Source of the DNA: Thermoplasmatota archaeon
GTDB lineage: Archaea; Thermoplasmatota; E2; DHVEG-1
Assembly (NCBI GenBank): GCA_022866015.1
Contig: JALHTX010000149.1
Location: 1-8,482, forward strand
Reading direction: 5' to 3'
Length of the DNA stretch: 8,482 bases
In this document: positions 1 to 5,496 of the stretch, piece by piece
How the letters are laid out: every line of letters starts with the position of its first letter
Position numbering within the stretch: position 1 is the first letter of the stretch
Notes under the pieces: generated by a model
What the model was told of the DNA's origin: nothing
The model's input: only the letters and a program-made list of their open reading frames with translations
Databases searched by the model: none
Made by a program: the position numbers and the translations under genes

Positions 1-543
1 ACATGATTCCATGATTTGTTTTTCATGCCAATCATCGATGGGAAATTCGTAATCCATGTAAAACGCTTGTAATCTAGTAAAACTTCCCATTCCATCAATA
101 TAACAGATATTATTCTTTCCATATTTCGCTAGTCCGCTTTTCACCGCAAGCAGTTTCAAAGGTAATATTGCGTGATCAACAAAATATCCTTTATTTCCTA
201 AAATTCTGGATAAGATTTCCTTACAACTGGTTCGTAGCTTGGAATACGCATAGGTTGGTGGTATTACTGTCTGATATCGTTCTCCTTTATGAAAAAAAAT
301 TACTGGAGTAATTTTTTGTGGAATGCCAATGACAATAATTGAGTGAACATTATGAAGTGTTGTTGGTGGATGAAATGTAAATTCGCCATAATTTTGTTTA
401 AAAAATTTTTCAGTAATTAGTCCATTATGTTTCCATTCATTGATTTCCTCTTGTAATTCTTTTAAATGAATATTAGAAACAGTTCTGAATTTTGCATAGA
501 GTTTCTCGAATTCAGAATGTAGCATATCAGTTATTGTTTTCAT
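1..543 (-). CDS. QueG-like (COG1600) Fe-S/corrinoid oxidoreductase, 3' end outside window
   Basis: The reading frame opens at ATG 543-541 and stays open for 181 codons to the window edge, so the C-terminal part is missing. The start is supported by GAGGTG at 550-555, six bases upstream. The diagnostic stretch is near residues 130-155: LAVKSGLAKYGKNNICYIDG followed by MGSFTRLQAFYMDYEFP. This matches the conserved block of epoxyqueuosine reductase-like proteins (AxxxGLxxxGKN, then GSxxxLxxxxTD). The last visible residues, MESC, would be the first cysteine of the paired 4Fe-4S ferredoxin module; its other cysteines lie outside. Bacterial QueG reduces epoxyqueuosine in tRNA using cobalamin and two 4Fe-4S clusters. 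Archaea make archaeosine rather than queuosine, so archaeal family members probably act on another substrate. The family call is firm; the substrate is unknown, so no gene symbol is given. The gene is transcribed divergently from the META-domain gene. Confidence 0.82.
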   Translation of the reverse strand, partial: MKTITDMLHSEFEKLYAKFRTVSNIHLKELQEEINEWKHNGLITEKFFKQNYGEFTFHPPTTLHNVHSIIVIGIPQKITPVIFFHKGERYQTVIPPTYAYSKLRTSCKEILSRILGNKGYFVDHAILPLKLLAVKSGLAKYGKNNICYIDGMGSFTRLQAFYMDYEFPIDDWHEKQIMESC

Positions 544-618
544 ACCCTACACCTCATGCCTCGCAGGAGATGCATCGTTTCTTTAACAGGGTTTGCACAT
601 TTCACGAATGATGTAAAC

Positions 619-630
619 CAAATTTAAAAG
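619..630 (-). promoter_or_regulatory. Possible TATA box for the QueG-like gene
   Basis: Read on minus, CTTTTAAATTTG lies about 80 bases upstream of the ATG at 543. It is the best TATA-like element in this divergent region, which would give a leader of roughly 50 bases. It is weak in an AT-rich background. Confidence 0.3.
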
Positions 631-650
631 AAATAGCTATCTATTCAACA

Positions 651-687
651 TGTTTAACAAATGTATTAAAGTGTTTAATGAATGTAT
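651..687. repeat. Imperfect direct repeat with 21-bp period upstream of the META gene promoter
   Basis: TGTTTAACAAATGTAT at 651-666 recurs as TGTTTAATGAATGTAT at 672-687. The copies match at 14 of 16 positions, and the 21-bp period equals two helical turns. The pair ends a few bases upstream of the BRE/TATA region of the gene starting at 739. That is a usual place for an archaeal activator to bind tandem sites on one face of the DNA. Function is inferred from position only. Confidence 0.45.
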
Positions 688-690
688 CAG

Positions 691-704
691 AAATTATATT
701 TAAA
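691..704 (+). promoter_or_regulatory. BRE/TATA core promoter of the META-domain surface protein gene
   Basis: AAATTATATTTAAA contains a good archaeal TATA box (TTATATTTAAA, 694-704) preceded by purine-rich CAGAAA. Transcription would begin near 725-728, giving a very short leader that carries the AAGGTG ribosome site at 725-730. Confidence 0.5.
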
Positions 705-738
705 TGAAAGACGTAAAAGGTTTTAAGGTGAAAAAAAA

Positions 739-2541
739 ATGAATTTTAAAAAAATAGCAATAATCGCAATATGTATGTTAATAACCACCACCTCTATCAG
801 TGTGGTTATAGCAAAAGCAGAAGATACAGAAAAGGTAACATCAGATATAGTCGGTGAATGGCAACTTTTATCCTATGGAAATGTGGAAAACCCGACTCCA
901 GCTATGGATGATGTTAAGGCCTCGATCACTTTTAAGTTAGAGGGTACATTTGGTGGGAATGTCGGATGTAATAGATTTGGAGGAAATTATACAGTTAACG
1001 ATGATTACATATCATTTAATAATATAATTTCAACAGAGATGTATTGTGAAGAAACTTGGGATCAGGAGCAAGGAGTTCTAAGCGTTTTCTCTCAGCCGGA
1101 TTTGAGAATCCAACTGAATAATGATAATTTGACGATTACAAATAGTATTTATGTTTTAAACCTTAGAAAAGGATTCACAAATATAATCGATCCAGAACCA
1201 ATTTTAATCACACCCAATGTGGACATATGGTATCCAACTATGGGTCGTATTACTTATAACAATGGAAATGCAAAGGGTACATTTGTTCATTTCACAATCG
1301 ATGAAAACACAGGAATTATATATGATTATACAGTAAAATTAACATTTTACCCCCAAGTCTGGTACAACCCAGTAAGTAGTATAGACCCTTATCGTGAAAA
1401 AGAAATAATTTCAGATAATATCACATATGAAAATAAAGTAATATTTAACTCTATAAAAATAAATGGTTTTGAACCAGCAGCAACCCCAAATGTATTCGCG
1501 GATTTTCTCATATTCCAAGGAAAGAATACATTCATGAGATTTTTTGATCAAGAAGGTGGAAGTGTATACTTCGCTTCTAGTGATAAAAACACAAAAATAA
1601 CCTTTGAAATACCAGATGGATTTGAAATCTCAAAATTAACTGACGATTATTACTATAGCACCCCTGCCACAGATGAAAAATCAGGGGAAGGCAGCAATTC
1701 TGTAATATCTGAACAACCCATAGACTTTGAAACCATTTCATCCCCATGGCAGACCATATGGATAAAATCAGATAATACAACAACCTCAATAAATAGTTAT
1801 AACGGAACAGCCACTATAAACGGACAAACCATAGAGGTTGAATTAAGTCCCTATGGATATCTTGATATCTACACATATGTTGAATATCCAGCACCACCTG
1901 TGGTAAATGATTTCTGGTACGACGATTTGAACATTACACGAGAACAAATGATTATTGAAGACGCAAAAAGAAATGGGACCATCTCTGCAGAAGGATGGGT
2001 AACCAATGAACCCACAATGGTACCATCTGCAGCGGAACAATCCACGGACTGGGAACAAGTCAAGATAGCAAACACCGCTTCAAATAATTATTATACCTAT
2101 GATGACCCAACCTTTGAAATGACATTTAACAACGTCGATAACAACGGTGTCGATGTCGTTGTCAATTCACAAATACCAAACGGAAGAATCGTCATCATCA
2201 ACGTCGATAAAGAAGTCATTCAAAACACATCAATTGAAAAACTTCTCGTCAGCATTGATGATTCCAAAATCAACCAAGTCACCACATTAGAAGATTTAAT
2301 GGAAAAAGTAGAAAATAAGGATGCAGAAGGTGCATATTACGCACTATCAGGGGAACGACTCACCACGGTGTTTGTCTACGTACCTCATTTATCCACACAT
2401 ACAATATCAATTAAAAGCATCACCTCAGGAATTGCTTCGGTCTCGAATGTTATAATTCCAATAATCCTCTCCGTACTATTCATTTGTCTAATCATCGGAG
2501 GGATTATAATAAAAAAAAGAAAACAACAAGATGATTTCTAA
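739..2541 (+). CDS. META (HslJ-like) domain surface protein with C-terminal membrane anchor
   Basis: This 600-residue protein starts at ATG 739, with AAGGTG eight bases upstream. Residues 1-26 form a Sec signal peptide (KK, hydrophobic core, AKA before the mature EDT). Residues 36-145 are a META domain: VGEWQLLSY, the hallmark GCNRFGGNYTV at 76-86, and TEMYCEE at 99-105. Cys77 and Cys103 could form a disulfide. Residues about 155-545 are acidic, Asn/Thr-rich and beta-strand-like, with many N-glycosylation sequons and no recognised domain. A segment ending PHLSTHT (549-555) resembles a strand common near the end of archaeal surface proteins. Residues 568-591 form a transmembrane helix followed by KKRK, so the protein should face outward with a short cytoplasmic tail. 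META domains occur in HslJ, linked to heat shock and novobiocin resistance in E. coli, but their biochemical role is unclear. The downstream membrane/regulator pair might be functionally linked; that is speculation. Confidence 0.8.
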   Translation: MNFKKIAIIAICMLITTTSISVVIAKAEDTEKVTSDIVGEWQLLSYGNVENPTPAMDDVKASITFKLEGTFGGNVGCNRFGGNYTVNDDYISFNNIISTEMYCEETWDQEQGVLSVFSQPDLRIQLNNDNLTITNSIYVLNLRKGFTNIIDPEPILITPNVDIWYPTMGRITYNNGNAKGTFVHFTIDENTGIIYDYTVKLTFYPQVWYNPVSSIDPYREKEIISDNITYENKVIFNSIKINGFEPAATPNVFADFLIFQGKNTFMRFFDQEGGSVYFASSDKNTKITFEIPDGFEISKLTDDYYYSTPATDEKSGEGSNSVISEQPIDFETISSPWQTIWIKSDNTTTSINSYNGTATINGQTIEVELSPYGYLDIYTYVEYPAPPVVNDFWYDDLNITREQMIIEDAKRNGTISAEGWVTNEPTMVPSAAEQSTDWEQVKIANTASNNYYTYDDPTFEMTFNNVDNNGVDVVVNSQIPNGRIVIINVDKEVIQNTSIEKLLVSIDDSKINQVTTLEDLMEKVENKDAEGAYYALSGERLTTVFVYVPHLSTHTISIKSITSGIASVSNVIIPIILSVLFICLIIGGIIIKKRKQQDDF

Positions 2542-2550
2542 ATTATCTTC

Positions 2551-2563
2551 CTCCCCCCTTTTT
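2551..2563 (+). terminator. C-run/T-run 3' signal after the META-domain gene
   Basis: Six Cs (2553-2558) followed directly by five Ts (2559-2563) lie ten bases after the stop codon. T-runs are known archaeal termination signals. The preceding C-run recurs after two other plus-strand genes in this window. No hairpin precedes it. Confidence 0.5.
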
Positions 2564-2592
2564 AACTAATACAACGATAACATCATCTAAAA

Positions 2593-2604
2593 AAACTTAT
2601 ACAA
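2593..2604 (+). promoter_or_regulatory. Possible TATA box for the membrane protein/regulator operon
   Basis: AAACTTATACAA lies about 40 bases upstream of the ATG at 2639, after the terminator-like signal of the previous gene. Initiation near 2625 would leave a leader of about 14 bases. It is weak but fits an independent operon promoter. Confidence 0.35.
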
Positions 2605-2638
2605 CTAAAAGCATTAAGAAAATAAAAAGGCCTGAGCT

Positions 2639-2905
2639 ATGAACGAAATAGAAATATTCATACGATTCTCATTTCTTGGTTTATCAACCTTGCTAAGTAT
2701 CATATCAATTATTTCCCTAATTAAAACTAAAGAAATGAAATTAGCATTTGCCTCAATAGGTTTCTTGTTATTTACCTTAATAGGTATTATTGTTTCAATA
2801 GGTGTTTTCTCACCATCTGTTGAACATTTCAACACCACTGGGATATTGGTAGGTACGATATTTATTTCATTAATTTTCTTTTATCTCTCCATCTTGAAAC
2901 GATAG
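2639..2905 (+). CDS. Small three-helix membrane protein paired with a winged-helix regulator
   Basis: An 88-residue, strongly hydrophobic protein with three predicted membrane helices (about 7-28, 35-57 and 68-85) and a LKR tail. A short loop between helices 2 and 3 (SPSVEHFNTTG) contains an N-glycosylation sequon, so it may face outside. No signal peptide or enzymatic motif is visible. The ribosome site is weak (AAGG at 2627-2630). The stop codon TAG abuts the ribosome site of the following regulator gene, so the two are almost certainly co-transcribed and translationally linked. Such an arrangement suggests a membrane partner or sensor for the regulator, by analogy with one-component systems whose regulator is held by a small membrane protein. 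I do not recognise the family. Confidence 0.72.
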   Translation: MNEIEIFIRFSFLGLSTLLSIISIISLIKTKEMKLAFASIGFLLFTLIGIIVSIGVFSPSVEHFNTTGILVGTIFISLIFFYLSILKR

Positions 2906-2914
2906 GTGTCTGGA

Positions 2915-3436
2915 ATGGATCATGAAATGCTTAACTTATCCAGACGAAAAATGATTTTTAATCAAATCTCTAAGTACCCTGGAACCTATATAAGAGAAAT
3001 GGAAAAAGCACTTTCTTTATCTATAGGGGATTTACAATATCATCTTCAACAACTAGAAAAAGCAGATCTGATTTCATCGCATGATGATGGACGGAGAAAA
3101 AGATATTTCATAAAAAACGAGGTTAACTATTTCGACAGAGAAATCTTGTCGTTTATAAAAATGAGAACACCACGAAGAATTATCATCTTTCTCATGATAC
3201 ATCCTGAGTCAAGTTTCAAAGAAATCCTAGCGGAATTTAATTTCACAAAAGGAGCTCTATCCTTTCACCTGAAAAAACTAATCAAGGCAAATATAGTGAT
3301 AAACACAAAAAGAGAAAAAGAGATGATCTACAGAATCAAAGATGAAAACAAAATCAGTCAAATATTAATCACCTATCAATCTGGAATTCTTGATGAAGCG
3401 TTAAACGGATTTATCGATATTTGGACTAAACTATAA
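2915..3436 (+). CDS. Double winged-helix transcriptional regulator
   Basis: The chosen start is ATG 2915 (173 residues), because AGGTG at 2904-2908 lies six bases upstream; the in-frame GTG at 2906 sits inside that ribosome site. Two winged-helix domains follow each other. The first spans about 10-68, with recognition helix SIGDLQYHLQQLEKADLI and wing SSHDDGRRKRYFI. The second spans about 85-143, with recognition helix FTKGALSFHLKKLIKANIV and a wing ending MIYRIKDE. This matches the archaeal COG3398-like architecture of tandem ArsR-type domains and should be a cytoplasmic DNA-binding protein. No metal-binding cysteines are present; the protein has no Cys at all. The gene directly follows the small membrane protein in one operon, suggesting membrane-coupled signalling. 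The palindrome at 3496-3520 is a candidate operator, unproven. Confidence 0.82.
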   Translation: MDHEMLNLSRRKMIFNQISKYPGTYIREMEKALSLSIGDLQYHLQQLEKADLISSHDDGRRKRYFIKNEVNYFDREILSFIKMRTPRRIIIFLMIHPESSFKEILAEFNFTKGALSFHLKKLIKANIVINTKREKEMIYRIKDENKISQILITYQSGILDEALNGFIDIWTKL

Positions 3437-3471
3437 AAAGTATTAAAGTTCTATTTAAAGGATGAAAACAC

Positions 3472-3490
3472 CTATGTGTCTGAGACATAG
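3472..3490 (+). repeat. Short hairpin downstream of the regulator gene
   Basis: CTATGT (3472-3477) pairs perfectly with ACATAG (3485-3490) around a seven-base loop, 36 bases after the stop codon. It may be part of the 3' end of the operon transcript together with the palindrome and C-run just downstream. Confidence 0.4.
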
Positions 3491-3495
3491 TTAAG

Positions 3496-3520
3496 TGATT
3501 TGAACTTGAAGTTGAAATCA
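3496..3520. repeat. 25-bp imperfect palindrome downstream of the regulator gene
   Basis: TGATTTGAACTT and AAGTTGAAATCA are inverted around a single G, with 11 of 12 positions complementary. It could be a dimeric regulator's operator or, in RNA, a stem closed by a tight turn that helps end transcription. Six Cs follow at 3523-3528 and four Ts at 3533-3536. The tight spacer favours a DNA-binding site over a stable RNA hairpin. Confidence 0.45.
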
Positions 3521-3522
3521 TT

Positions 3523-3537
3523 CCCCCCTGCACTTTT
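3523..3537 (+). terminator. C-run/T-run 3' signal after the regulator operon
   Basis: CCCCCC (3523-3528), then TGCA, then CTTTT, about 87 bases beyond the stop codon and right after a palindrome. It resembles the signals at 2551-2563 and 6276-6289. Confidence 0.38.
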
Positions 3538-3695
3538 AATGTTTTAACAATAGAATATTATAGTTTTTATTTTATGATAAAACTGGTGTTCAAATTCCCG
3601 CCTTGTACGATAACCCAAATTTTAGTTTATTCCCTATTTATTTTTTCAACTTTCGTGAACACAGATTTATATCAGTATAAAACCCATTAAAAATT

Positions 3696-3926
3696 TTAAT
3701 ATTGGTTAGATTTTAAACCACTTCGTAACCTTTTTCTTTTGTTTATTTCATCATATGGTATTATCTCTCTAATCGAGTTTATAGAAAATGCAGTTCGTCC
3801 AAGTTCAGTTTGAAAAATTACGCTGTCCTCTAAAATCTCTATGATAGTTCCATCTAAGATCTCTCTATTATCTTTAATGATTCTTACGTATTGGCTCTTA
3901 AACAGATCTACTAAGTTTTTTTCCAT
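3696..3926 (-). CDS. Small Sm-like fold protein
   Basis: A 76-residue basic protein starting at ATG 3926-3924, with GGGGGTG at 3932-3938 five bases upstream. Residues 13-60 follow the pattern of an Sm/LSm-like small beta barrel: VRIIKDNREILDGTIIEILE, then DSVIFQTELGRTAFSINSIREIIP. That is strand, D/N-R-E turn, G-T-hxE strand, D-S-hhh strand, G-R, strand, then hxxIxxI. The C-terminal 16 residues (KRKRLRSG and following) are strongly basic and could bind nucleic acid. It is shorter and more divergent than the canonical archaeal Sm proteins, so its role in RNA metabolism is not assured. It has its own promoter, divergent from the next gene, and is followed by about 260 bases without a gene. Confidence 0.68.
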   Translation of the reverse strand: MEKNLVDLFKSQYVRIIKDNREILDGTIIEILEDSVIFQTELGRTAFSINSIREIIPYDEINKRKRLRSGLKSNQY

Positions 3927-3969
3927 TCATGCACCCCCGTTTGTAATATATCAACAAAATGATATGATT

Positions 3970-3982
3970 CTTATATATTTTT
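3970..3982 (-). promoter_or_regulatory. TATA box of the Sm-like protein gene
   Basis: On minus, AAAAATATATAAG lies about 45-55 bases upstream of the ATG at 3926. Initiation near 3948-3950 would give a leader of about 22 bases containing the GGGGGTG ribosome site. Confidence 0.5.
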
Positions 3983-4019
3983 CTACTTCTTGTTTAGATC
4001 GGCATCTTTTATCTGAGGA

Positions 4020-4046
4020 TTTATAAATGATTATTTGTTTTGAAAT
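4020..4046 (+). promoter_or_regulatory. Bipartite promoter of the 65-residue membrane protein gene (copy A)
   Basis: TTTATAAA (4020-4027) is followed after exactly seven bases by TTGTTTTGAAAT (4035-4046). The same two blocks with the same spacing precede the next plus-strand gene (4317-4343). The TATA box is preceded by purine-rich TGAGGA (BRE-like). Initiation near 4049 places the GAGGGTG ribosome site (4050-4056) at the very 5' end of the RNA. Confidence 0.6.
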
Positions 4047-4061
4047 TGTGAGGGTGAAAAT

Positions 4062-4259
4062 ATGGAGAGTGAGAAAATGATTAATCCCCTCTGTCTGCTA
4101 GTAATGTTCTGGCTGATTGTCGGAATTTTTACTGTGGTTTTAGACTTATCCTGTGATGTATTCACTCTTATGGTCTGTTTTATTTTGATATTTGCTTCTT
4201 GGTTCGGTGTAATTTGCAACGTTTTTTTTAAAATAGTGGATTTGAAGGAGAGTAAGTAG
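4062..4259 (+). CDS. Small two-helix membrane protein, unknown
   Basis: A 65-residue protein starting at ATG 4062, with an excellent ribosome site (GAGGGTG, 4050-4056) five bases upstream. After MESEK the protein is almost all hydrophobic: helix 1 about 9-27, a short DLSCD turn, helix 2 about 32-56, then the charged tail KIVDLKESK. It has four cysteines (residues 11, 31, 39, 52), which is many for so short a protein. No family is recognised. The promoter, ribosome site and downstream hairpin define a complete monocistronic unit, which supports a real gene despite its size. It shares its core promoter with the next gene and so may be co-expressed with it. Confidence 0.65.
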   Translation: MESEKMINPLCLLVMFWLIVGIFTVVLDLSCDVFTLMVCFILIFASWFGVICNVFFKIVDLKESK

Positions 4260-4265
4260 AAAAGC

Positions 4266-4307
4266 AAGGGGATTCTATTAAGACAAACTAATCCTTTTTA
4301 TTTTTTT
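4266..4307 (+). terminator. Hairpin and T-rich tract after the 65-residue membrane protein gene
   Basis: AAGGGGATT (4266-4274) pairs with AATCCTTTT (4290-4298), nine pairs including two G-T wobbles, around a 15-base loop. A T-rich run follows to 4307. It begins seven bases past the stop codon, so it plausibly ends this transcript before the next promoter. Confidence 0.5.
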
Positions 4308-4316
4308 AAGAAGAAG

Positions 4317-4343
4317 TTTATAAACAAATAGTTGTTTTGAAAT
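4317..4343 (+). promoter_or_regulatory. Bipartite promoter of the 81-residue protein gene (copy B)
   Basis: TTTATAAA (4317-4324), seven bases, then TTGTTTTGAAAT (4332-4343): block sequences and spacing are identical to 4020-4046, while the seven-base spacer differs (CAAATAG against TGATTAT). GAAGAAG precedes the TATA box as a BRE-like stretch. Initiation is expected near 4347, leaving a short leader with GAGGGAG (4353-4359). Confidence 0.6.
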
Positions 4344-4369
4344 AGTAGTTTTGAGGGAGAAGTATTTTG

Positions 4370-4615
4370 ATGTTTAAGCTAAAAATAAAAGTAGGCCATT
4401 ATTATGAACTAATATTAAAAGAAGATCGTAAAATAGCATTTAGCGTGTTATATGGTTTTGAAAGAGGAAAAAATAAGGATGTATATACTTTAATGATGTA
4501 TACAGATACTAAGAATTTTGAGTTTCCAATTGAAGAAGATTTATTTGATAAGTGGGTAAAAGAAGAGCGAGTTCGAGAGATAACATCTGATGAAGTATTG
4601 GTTTATGCTTTATAG
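4370..4615 (+). CDS. Small soluble protein, unknown
   Basis: An 81-residue protein if started at ATG 4370, ten bases after the ribosome site GAGGGAG. An adjacent in-frame TTG at 4367 has the more usual seven-base spacing and would add one Met. The sequence is charged, without signal peptide, membrane helix or cysteine. The first two thirds alternate hydrophobic and polar residues as in beta strands (KLKIKVGHYYELIL, IAFSVLYGFE, VYTLMMYTD). The rest is acidic and helical (FPIEEDLFDKWVKEERVREI). A small beta-barrel or SH3-like fold is possible but not demonstrable by eye. It shares its promoter with the membrane protein gene upstream; no function is assigned. Confidence 0.65.
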   Translation: MFKLKIKVGHYYELILKEDRKIAFSVLYGFERGKNKDVYTLMMYTDTKNFEFPIEEDLFDKWVKEERVREITSDEVLVYAL

Positions 4616-4631
4616 TTATAGTTGGATTGGG

Positions 4632-4640
4632 TTTTAAATA
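4632..4640 (+). promoter_or_regulatory. TATA box suggesting a leaderless start for the PEBP-like gene
   Basis: TTTTAAATA is centred about 15 bases before ATG 4651 but about 24-26 bases before the in-frame ATG at 4660. No Shine-Dalgarno site is present. The spacing therefore favours a leaderless transcript beginning at or near ATG 4660. Confidence 0.42.
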
Positions 4641-4650
4641 GAGAATAAAT

Positions 4651-5148
4651 ATGAATAAGATGAAATATATAAAAAATAGTAAAGTTACCTTAACTGTTTG
4701 GATAGCCATCATATTTATTATTGCTATGAACATTGGTTGTATTGAAAATCAACAAAAAAGGTTTGGAAATATGAAATTATCTAGTCCTGCATTTGAAGAT
4801 AACAAGATGATTCCATCTGAATATACATGCGATGGAGCAGATATCTCACCACCTCTATCTTTCAGTAACATCCCAGAAAACACTAAAAGTCTTGCATTAA
4901 TTATGGATGATCCTGATGCTCCGATAAAAACATGGGTCCATTGGTTGATCTGGAATATACCAGTAAATAAAACAGGTCTATCTAAAGGGGAGAATATTAC
5001 CTATCCACAAGGAAAAAATGATTTTGGATATCTTGATTATGGCAGACCTTGCCCCCCATATGGGACACATCGATACTTTTTCAAACTTTATGCTCTTGAT
5101 ACAACAATTAATTTAAATGAAGTTTTATCTTTGATGGTTGTTCCGTAA
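4651..5148 (+). pseudogene. PEBP (YbhB/YbcL, Raf-kinase-inhibitor-like) family protein, truncated at its C-terminus
   Basis: The frame is open from ATG 4651 (165 residues); ATG 4660 is a likely leaderless alternative. Residues 11-29 form a membrane-spanning signal segment ending IGC, so Cys30 could be lipid-modified, though the lipobox is imperfect. The PEBP signature is clear: CDGADISPPL (60-69), DDPDAP (86-91), WVHW (95-98), GKNDFG (121-126) and GRPCPPYGTHRYFFKLYALD (131-150). These form the anion-binding pocket of a family with unclear biochemical role in prokaryotes. Homologues continue after LDTTxxL with about 35 more residues (a helix ending in GHxLAxAxLxGxY). Here, after LNE, only about nine unrelated residues follow before TAA. 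No continuation appears in the other frames, so this is loss of sequence rather than a simple frameshift. The 3' end overlaps a converging broken gene by 61 bases. Confidence 0.72.
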
Positions 5149-5429
5149 TCACCCTCCTCATATCTAACGTGCAATAATCGAATAAAAAGTGTTGATGAAA
5201 TCATCATTGAAAATACAAGAATAAGATACGTGACAGCTATAGAGATGGAAAATAAAAAAATATGAGTAAAATAACTGAAATTAAGAAACTTTATGACATG
5301 ATATAAAAATGCAATTGGTACGAAGAATGCACAACTATAACATAGCACAGTTATAATGATTAATATAAAAAGTCGACTTATACTTGTTAGTGAATAATCA
5401 ATTTTTTTTGCAGACCTATCGTTTATCAT
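5088..5429 (-). pseudogene. N-terminal membrane part of a probable membrane-linked acyltransferase, truncated
   Basis: The 113-residue frame starts at ATG 5429-5427, with no ribosome site but a TATA box at leaderless distance. Residues 1-18 are polar and basic. Two long hydrophobic segments follow (about 19-45 and 55-85). Then comes FIRLLHVRYEEGDYGTTIKD, which resembles the linker after the membrane helices in hexapeptide-repeat acyltransferases of the NRPS-like/colanic-acid type (RLL-x-RxxxGxY). No hexapeptide repeats follow: after about residue 106 the frame runs antisense through the PEBP gene and stops at 5088. The break lies near 5118-5125, the same point where the PEBP homology ends. 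The truncation is well supported by this coincidence; the acyltransferase identity is a moderate-confidence inference. A short genuine membrane protein is the alternative. Confidence 0.5.
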
Positions 5430-5444
5430 AATGCAATATAGTCT

Positions 5445-5457
5445 TTATATTATATGT
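5445..5457 (-). promoter_or_regulatory. TATA box of the truncated membrane protein gene (leaderless)
   Basis: On minus, ACATATAATATAA is centred roughly 22 bases before ATG 5429, and no Shine-Dalgarno site lies between. This spacing fits a leaderless archaeal transcript. Confidence 0.45.
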
Positions 5458-5496
5458 AACTATACCTTCACAAAACAAATATTCAATATTAAAAAT

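Noticed and set aside
1577..1789. Minus-strand open frames inside the surface protein gene (also 1843-2058 and 1869-2075)
   Set aside because: They lie antisense within a clearly coding gene, have no promoter or ribosome site, and show no protein-like organisation.
3459..3483. Possible C/D box guide RNA (AGGATGA, 14 bases, CTGA)
   Set aside because: The C box has one mismatch, the C' box is poor and too far from D', and no D box is found at the right distance.
3437..3695. Searched for a gene between the regulator and the Sm-like gene
   Set aside because: No frame longer than a few codons has a start and ribosome site; only the hairpin, palindrome, C-run and tRNA-like fragment are visible.
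3841..4026. Plus-strand frame antisense to the Sm-like gene
   Set aside because: It covers the antisense strand of a credible gene and both divergent promoters, and has no ribosome site.
4031..4267. Minus-strand frame antisense to the 65-residue membrane protein gene
   Set aside because: The plus-strand gene has promoter, ribosome site and terminator; the antisense frame has none.
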